A model generated the notes under the pieces. That model saw only the letters and a program-made list of their open reading frames with translations. It was not told the DNA's origin and did not search any database. From positions 1,178,001 to 1,242,000 of the forward strand of contig CAJHZI010000207.1 of the NCBI GenBank assembly GCA_905160935.1: a stretch of DNA of 64,000 bases. The letters run 5' to 3'. A program made the position numbers and the translations under genes. Every line of letters begins with the position of its first letter. Position 1 is the first letter of the stretch. The DNA is from Enchytraeus crypticus. Its lineage: Eukaryota > Annelida > Clitellata > Enchytraeida > Enchytraeidae. Shown piece by piece: positions 34,401-44,200 of the stretch.

Positions 34401-37400
34401 AGATTCCTGCCTGTGTATGCTATGATACGGTGAATATGATTGTACCTGTATATTAGCTAGCAGAGATTCCTGCCTGTGTATGCTATCAGTCACTTGCTGC
34501 CTCAAGGGTCCATACAGCCTGTCTAGCTGCTCCAGCGACAGCTGCTCCTCGTTAATGGCTCCATCTTGCGTCAGAGCTGTCATGAACTTAGAGCCTATGT
34601 CACAAAATCAACCATCAATCAATCAACATCTAACAATATCAAACTAAGATCGTACTAAGAGAGGTACATCACAGTCAATCAACAAATAGTAAAGCAGTGA
34701 ATCGTACTAAGAGAGTTACATTACGATCAGTTAATAAACAATACAATAAAACAATGAATTATACTAAGAGAGTTACATAATAGTCAATCAACAAACAGTA
34801 AACCAGTAAATCGTACTAAGAGGCTGATCGACAATTGTACATTACTATCAGTCAGTAAACAATACAATAAAGCAGTGAATCGTACTATGCCAGATGCATC
34901 ACAATCAAGATCAAACCTAATCCATCAATAGCCTAGAATCAGTATAAGAACTTAACAAGCCCGTACGCACTCATATCAGAGGGCGTGTCCTTTATCTCAG
35001 ACTCCGTCACGTCTCGCTCTGCTTTGATGGCGTCCACGGCCTCCATCAGCTGTCGCAGTTCAGACACAACAGGTGAGCCCTGCAGCGACGCTGTGGGGCT
35101 GGCGGAGGGGAGGTTAGCCTGAATATCAGCCTGAAGCAGAGCAACAACAACAATAGAATAGAATAGAATACTCTAGCAGAACACTGAAGCACAGCAACAA
35201 CAACAATAGAATAGAATACTCTAGCAGAACACTGATGCATAACAACAACAACAATAGAATACTCTAGCAGAACACTGATGCAGACATGATGGGTAGACGG
35301 GATAGTTTTTTCAGGGAATTACGCCCCAGCCCAGTAAATGTTAGTCGACTCAGAGGAAGGTACAGGGACCCGCCTCATCATAAGCAGAATCCCCCAAGAA
35401 TAATGGTATATCAAAAGGAATGCTATAAATGATTTAAAGACCCACTAGTAAGTGGATAAGAAGAGGAAAACGCTAGTTGGAGATGAGTGGAGATGTTATA
35501 TACCATGGACCTGCCAGCAAGCAGTGCACTAAGAGAGAGAGACACTGATGTTTCGCTCAATTAAATGCAATACAAAACAATACTCTAGGCACAGTATACT
35601 GAAGTAAATTATACTTAGAGTATTAATAAGTATCACTAAGATGCAACAAAAAATAATTAGAAAAACATACACAAGTAAAATTTGAAATTTAAGAGTAAGG
35701 TTAACAACAGCCAACATATCCGTTATGATGGAACACATACAAACAATCAAGACTTAATCTTATTTCAAAACACATGATTAATAATTTTTATTTAATTACT
35801 TCACATCTACACAAACTTAAATAAAATGTTAGAATGCTTAAGATGAAATAAAGTGGAACAACGTAATATAAAAAAATTACTTCAGATAAACGTGCAAGAA
35901 AAGATGAAAAATGGAAGAAAGAAGTTTAAATAGACAAAAAACGGGATAAAAAGGAATGGATAAAACCGAACAAGTAAAGAACTGAACATTAACAGTCAAT
36001 TTTAGGATGGAACGATATATGCCACTCCACACAATATCGTCGCAGAAATCACTTTTGGATTATGAAGCATTTTTCACCCGATATCTGAGCTGATTTCAGC
36101 TACTATGACGGGGAAGATATCTGTTGAGAATCGGGTGGTTATCATATATCACGAAAAATAAAACAAAGTTGTAGCTAGGTGCTGATTCAACCGGCCCAGG
36201 TAGCTCTAGCCAATAGGAAAGCGCGAAATCCCTGCAAATGTTTAGAATTCTTGGAAATACGACGTTACAGACTCAAAGTTGACAATAGAAAAGTTTCATA
36301 AAATGTAAAAAGCAGCTCTTGAGTTATATCGCGAATAAAGTCAAATTGGTAGAGATAGATATCAGCGAGAATATCTTCCCCTTTACAATACTAGGCATAA
36401 GGCAGAGAGACTTACATCAGATTTGCTGAGGAGCTCAATGCAGTCTCTGTGCGAGTTATAGCGCTCCCTGACTATCTTATCGGCGTTGATGGCGTTGGAT
36501 ATGATAGTGCGGTATTTAGCAAGCTCCGCCTTGATAGGATCTGTTAGAGTGGCTGAAGGGGTGCGATTCCATCGCTCTTTGAACTGAGCCTTTAACTGTT
36601 GATCCGAAGCTTCTTCTTCCAACAGCAACTTCTCGGACTGTAATCAAACAATCAATTGATCAATCACAATTACTGAACTCAGAGCTTTCTACAATCCCAC
36701 CTGCGCTGATCTGAGAGTCAAATCTCTGACATTCACTGGTCTGGTTATACGGAAAATGATCTAAATTGCCAAACGGTTTAAACATGTGATATTAAAAGTG
36801 ATAGATATCAACATAGTTGATCATTTCACTATAGTAAGCGTTTACTTTTACTTACTTTCAGTCATTCTTACTAATATTACTGGCTGGAGCCAGTGGCGAC
36901 GTCGGTAGATACTCGACCGTGGATCAGTATGGGCGGGGTTCAAATCCTGGGCTCGCCTGTAACTGATATCCCTTTCGAGTGAGGAAACTGACGTTAACCT
37001 TAGCTTTACCAGCTTTTTAATACGTCAATCAAAAAAGAATTTGTATTTTACTCAATCTCTTGAGCAACTAAAGCTGCTGCAGTAACTACTGCTAACGGAT
37101 GCTCATTATCTTGCTCATAATGAGTACAAAATGAGTAACTACAAATAAGTACTACTTGTAGAGTAGCTGTAAATATAAGTAAAATAAGTAGCTAAATAAT
37201 TATAAGTGGAAACAGGGTTCAAATCACGTGCTTGCGAGAACTGTGAGAGAAAAAGCTTGGCTTTAGTTTTGGCTTTAAAGTCGAATAAAAGAATTCATTT
37301 ATATGATACTGAAAGACTTCGTAACCAGTAACTGGATGTAATCTAGTTCGTCCCTTGTTAAGTCACAATCATCATCATCATTTTCCCTTGAATCCCAGTT

Positions 37401-40400
37401 TAACTAGGGTCGGGATATGAACAGACTGTCCCAAATCCTCTCTGTCCCACATCATATCGTCAGTAAATCCCATATCTGAGACTTTTCCATTCACTTAAAT
37501 TTTTGTACCAATCTCTGGAGCCCAAGTGCTTACTGTTAAGTCACAGTAGTTCTATTAGTAGTTTCAATAGCTTCAGTAGAGTAGCCACAGAGTAGCGCAT
37601 GACCACTAACATCTCGAGTCACAACAAACCTCATCCAGTATTTCTTTGTTGCGCTGCAGCAGCTCGGGCAGGTCGTTGAAGAGTCTGTTCAGCTGATCAA
37701 TGCCGCCCATCTGACGTATCGTCGCTGCCTTCTCCAACACTGACTGTGGCACCTGACCTCCACCTGACAGATCTTCTATAGCTGCTGGTAGATTCAGCGA
37801 GGCTAGCACGCTGTACCAATCAGTCAGTCAATCAATCACACCTCAGCGAGTCAGTCAAACAATCGCTCGATCTATCAATGGAAGAATCAAGAAATTTATC
37901 AGATTTGTAAACTCACTCATTCGGATGCCATCTAATGAATTGAATATATCATCATATACATCGAATATATCATCAAATAAATGAAATATATCATCAAATA
38001 AATGGCATATATCATCAAATAAATGGAGTATATCATCAAATAAATAGAATATATCATCAAATAAATCAAATATATCATCAAATAAATCAAATATATCTTC
38101 AAATAAATCGAATATATCATCAAATAAATGGAATATATCATCAAATAAATCAAATATATCATCAAATAAATCGAATATATCATCAAATAAATCAAATATA
38201 TCATCAAATAAATCAAATATATCATCAAATAAATGGAATATACCGAAAACTTGATAGCGGCAGATAGACTGACAGGGAAACAAGCATACTAAAAACTTCA
38301 AGCATTACGCGGGCTACCAATCCTAAATAATTTAATAACCAATTAAACTTAAGGGAACTGTATCATGTTATAAATCGTTCCCACTCCTACACATAAACAA
38401 GAATGAGCGGCAAATTCGTCAAAGGATCAAGTCAACAATGCATTAAAGTAGTGCATTGAAATGAAATATGTCTCGATTGGCTCGTTTATGATATATATTT
38501 CAATATGTGTATAAATTAAATGCAAGACTTGGAGATATCATCGCAGAAGTTGTAGAAACCTGTTCAACAGCTGTGTGGCCTCTCTGAGGCGCCCGATCTC
38601 ACCGTTAATAATCTCTGCTCTTCTGTTCTCAAACCCAGCAACAGCCTGATGAACCGCCAGGGGTACTACCTTCTCAAATAAATCTATAGCAATCAACCAA
38701 TAAATCAACCAATTAGTTATTGCATACAATCGATTAATTAACAAACCAGTCAATTAATGAACTCCCAATAAGATATAAGATAGTTTAACCAACTGTTCAG
38801 TTAAATAATTGTTATTTACATTATTCTTTTAAATAAATCTCTATCAACCAATTAGATAATCCATTCTTTGATCACTGCTATTCACTGCTAGTACAATCAC
38901 AAATAATTCATATACAATATAAGCTAACTTTACGGAATGATTCACGTATCTTTAAAAGTAGACCTACATTTATATCGATAAGATAGCCATTTGTCATAAG
39001 CTTACTATTTCTAGAATGAATAGATTAATGACAGACTATTCTGAATAAGACCATCATTTTCCTTAATTAACTGACAAAAATTAAGTTTCTTTAATTCAAA
39101 CAACCACCACTAAAACATCTATCAAATAAATTTATTTATAAATATTAAATACAACTGGCACCAGATAGTAATGCTTATCATTATTATAAACATCAACCCC
39201 AAAGTAAGAGTAGAAAATTTAAATAACTAATTTTTCACAAATCCTTTATCTCAGTTTAGAGAATGCTAAAGCAACAAACAGACAAAGAAAGTAATTACTG
39301 ATTAGTGTCAAAGATCAACATATTCATCTTTCAAGACAGAGAGAGAGAGAGAGAGACATATGATGTTTATTGGTACACATATCACACAGCACAGCAGTAA
39401 CATATTTAGAATAACATAAAGGTACTTAAGCAAAATGCAAAGACAGGTACTCTAATACATTTGAACCGAGGATCAATGAAAATAGAATCCACTGTTATAG
39501 GTATGGCTAGAACTAACATACCTATGATAATTATATCAGTGACCCTGTCATGGGTAAATACAGGTTATAGATAATATCATACATTATTAGAACCCTGGCC
39601 TACAAACCTTTGAACTGTGCACCGCTGAGTGGAGGATTGATGGCTGTTGGCTTAGCTAGAACAGCCTTGCCAATAGCAGCGAGTGAAGAAGTCTCGGGTA
39701 TCTTAGCGTGGTAGATGAAGTCGTTATCTTTCTCACACGACTGCAGGTCGCGCAGGATTTTCTTCTGCAGGTCAGAGAACTTGAATGTGGCTCCACTGCG
39801 TGACTCAGACGCACTCATCAACGTCTTCGCATGCTGGAAAATAAACGACAATGAATATATTCAAATGAATTTCATTCATTTGATGCATCAATCATTGAAA
39901 ACATCAAATAAAATAGATAGAAAATCAAAATCAAACTAATAATCAAACTAAGCATAGTATTTCTGATGTATATTACAGATCAGAGAAACGTACTCAAAGT
40001 TCACAAAGATCAATTGCAGTTTTCTTTTCATCTTTCATTATGTGCCACTTGCTTAGTGCCACCTCTCGCTCCTTCGCCCAATCCTGCAGCCTATTCTCCA
40101 CACATAATAATACTACTATTGCTGATTGAAATTATAGATGACAGATAAACAGAAGATTCATACTACATGATTCATATTACATGAAGATTCATAAATATAT
40201 TGCAGAAAGTGAAGTTACAATAAATTAGACAGTAGATATATATATAAATGATGCTACAAGCGATTAATGCTTATAAAGTTAACTTACACGTAGACGAGCA
40301 ATTTCTTCTCCAAAGTCCTTGGCCTCTTTAGCCACCTGACTCTGATAGTACTCGGCAATACTGTGGAAAGCTGCCTGCTTGCCTGATATGCCATTCAACC

Positions 40401-41193
40401 AATCCTGTAACAGATCAACACACAACTTACACAACAACTAAGAATGACTGAACAATTTCATTATCATCACCATACCTTGCATCCTAATTTAACTAGGGTG
40501 GAGATCTTTTTAACTTTTCCCTTAGATTTAGAAAATTTTGTGGCAATTTCTGGAGCATAGAGCTCACCAACTGAATGCTTCTTCTGTCGTTAGTTTTGAA
40601 TTTAGTACTTTGTTGCCTTTAAGGCATGTGCAATCTACAGTTGGTCTATTCTTCAGCAACCCGACACCACAAGGGCAATTACAATGGTCCTATATATTGC
40701 AAAAACTATGAAATCTGAAACTGACAAAATTACACTGAATATTTCTACAGTTACAAGTAGGAATGAAGCAATAAAAATAAATCTAAAAATAAAAGATATA
40801 AATAGTAACTTAGATTCTGCTATAAAAATCAAATAATAGCGATGCCAGATTATTAAATATTTGAATCTTTAATGTCTGATTTAGTATAATATCAGATTTT
40901 GTATCGACAAAATATGTCAGATAAAGGATCTACCAACAATGAGGTCTGTGGCTTTCGCTCAACAGTAAGCAAGCCACCTATGACGTTGTGATTGCTCGTG
41001 GAAATAATATAAGTAAATTAGAGAAACAGAGAAACTGAGAAGCTGAGAGATAGAGATGGAGAGTGAGATATACCTTTGGCCACAGTCCTCTAATGCTTTC
41101 CAGCTGCAGCAGCTTCATGGCATCAGCATAGAGATCACAGCACTGGAACGACAGCTTGGCCACCACAGCCGGCTTCATGTTGTCTGTTGTAAC

Positions 41194-41255
<62 letters not shown>

Positions 41256-44200
41256 ATGTTTACAACATTCGAGTGCAAATAACCATGACACTTAAAGAGT
41301 GCTACCAGTGATGTACACAGACATACAAACACGTTGCTAATCACGATGTTTCAGTTACTGTTTTGTGTCTAAGTTACTTTTTAAGAGACTTAAATTTAAT
41401 TTTTAAGTCAATGATACATTCTCTCTCTCTCTTAGTGCACTGTCTACTGGCAGGTCCATGGTATATAACAGAACCACTCTTCTCTGTCTTCTGCTTTCCT
41501 CTCCATGTCCACATATGAGTGGATCTCTAAATCATCTAACATACCTCATCTCGGTCTGCCTCTATTTCCTACCATTTTGCCTTCTATGACCTCGTTTAAT
41601 AGACTTTCTCCCCTTAGAATGAGTCCTATCCATCTCTTCTTCTTATTTCTTAATACATTTATCCACTGTCTATCTGTGCCAACTCTCTCCAGGACTTCCT
41701 CATTAGTAACCTTTAAAGTCCAGCTAATCCTTTCTATTCTTCTCCATTACAGAAAGGACTAGAGCTTCGTAACAGGCATAAGTAATAAAATTTAATTCAG
41801 AGGTAGAAAACATATGTATTTAAACAAAAATCTTAACGATAGACGAATTGGAAATTATAGATGCTCTACGAACGAAGTGGCATGGTAAACAACAGTCTTA
41901 AAAATCCCACTATAAGTTGTAAATAATAAGTAAAGCAAGTAGAAGAAGTCTGCGACACAATGAATATAGTAAAGAAAATTTAAACAGATACTAACCATTC
42001 ATTGCTTTGCGCACAAAGCAGTCTTGCGCCTGAGCCAGCATGAGAGCACTGAGAGCATTCAGAGTGTCAGGGTGAAGGTCAGGGGTTGGGTCAGAGGGTA
42101 CACTAGACAAGACAATGTCCTTGAGGTATGCGTACGCTCCACTGGCTTGCTACGTAAATCAATCAATCAGCTAATCAATCAATCTGTTAATCAGTATGAA
42201 CCATTATAAAAAAGGGTACACTAGATAAGACGATGTCCTTGAGGTAAGCGTACGCTCCACTGGCTTGCTACGTAAATCATCCATCAATCTGTTAATCAAT
42301 CAGTATGAACCATTATAGAAAAGGGTACACTAGACAAGATTATGTCCTAGAGGCAAGCGTACGCTCCACTGGCTTGCTACGTAAATAAATCAGTCAGCTA
42401 ATCAATCAATCAATCTGTTAATCAATCAGTAGAAGCAAAGTTAACAGATAAGCTACACTAAAACAAGATGATGTACTAAGTCTTAGATTAGCCATAGAGT
42501 CTACTAGATTTCTCAATGATATAGCTACAACTTAGCATTATAATTAATAGTTCCTGAGAAGAATGCAGGTGTTTATACATCTGATACTCAGTCATTACAG
42601 CAATAGATTGCATACAAAGCAGCCTTAATAAGTCGCTAAAAATGTCTACTTCTTAATTATTTAATCAAACTGAACTATGTCTTGACTATAATAATCTATA
42701 ACTAAAAGTAATTAAAAAAATCTAAGAACTAATAATAATGCCAAAAATATTAGAAAATAAAAAGAAAAAGTCTTAGGGTCTTATGAAAGTCATTACTGAA
42801 TTAGTCAATCTTTCCTTCTCATGAGACTATTGATTAGCGACTTCTCATGAGACTATTGATTAGTGACTTCTCATGAGACTATTGATTAGCGACTTCTCAT
42901 GAGACTATTGATTAGCGACTTCTCATGAGACTAATGATTAGAGATTTATTGATCAGCTGATTGATTAGCAAGGGCTCCGAACCTGAGAAATTCTGCAGTG
43001 ATTAAGAGCAGCTAGTACACAATGATGATCTTACCTGAAATAGTTTGGCAGCCAGTTTTAGCCCATCATCACTGGTTAAGTTTTGCGTCTCGGCGATCTG
43101 GCTTTGTAGCGAAGCAATGTTGAATAAAACACACACACGTTCATAGGAACCTGAGGCCACAGCTACACATACCAACACACATACTGTCAAGAACTGTAAG
43201 GATACAATGGTAAATAATACAAACTACAGAATTAGCAGTACAGTCTTCTCAAAGAACAGAATGATTGATTTACAGTACTGGCTGGAGCCAGTGACGAAGT
43301 CGGTAAGATACTCGACCGCGGATCAGCATGTGCGGGTACAAATCCTGGGTTCGCACGTCACTGACATCACTTTCGAGTGAGGAAACTGACGTTAACCTTA
43401 GCTTTACCAGCTTTTTTACAATCATTATAATGGCTGATTTACAGGACTATCATTGTAATTATCTGACGGATTGATTACTTAACCGATTGAACAAATCACA
43501 TGAAAAATGCTAGATTAATTCCATAATATCAATGATATCAAAGTAAAACTTACTCAATACTCTCTTTCCAGAAAACAATGACTCCTTGTCAAATGCATCC
43601 TGCCATTTGAAGCTAATTCGAATCTGCACATTAAAATTTATGTTTATACATGTATTACGCATATTTAATTCTTGCAGTTTTATTTATCACATTTACGAAG
43701 GAGCATTAAACAAGGGAACTGACAGCAAAAAATACAGTTAAATCAAAAAGAGTCTAGATAACTTTAAAACTCAATTAAAATCTTGAAATTATTTATTCTA
43801 TTTATAAGCTTAATAATTCATTGCTTACAAATACAGTTATATCAAAAGTTTAGATAACTTTTAAAATCATTACATTTATTTTATTTACAGGCTTAATAAC
43901 TGTTTAAGACATGGTCATTTCTTACTAGAAACATTTTCAAACAATTTCAGGCCAGAGAAATTATAAAATACCATTTTGCAACCATCTCATCTTACGGGAG
44001 AATTAAATGGATCTCATCAGAAACTATTTTCATTTAACTATTAACAGTTAATCTATTCTTATTTCACCTAAGTTACCAAATATCTTGTACTCAGTAGGAG
44101 TAATACCTTATGTTCTATGACATAAAAATAAATCAATATTCAATAAAAATGAAATAGTAATAATAGAGTAACACTAAAACAGCAATAAATTCACCTGATT

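Noticed and set aside
37855-38301. 148-codon frame of FDDIFDL-type heptads
   Set aside because: Entirely explained by the 21-bp minisatellite in an intron; the period is a multiple of three.
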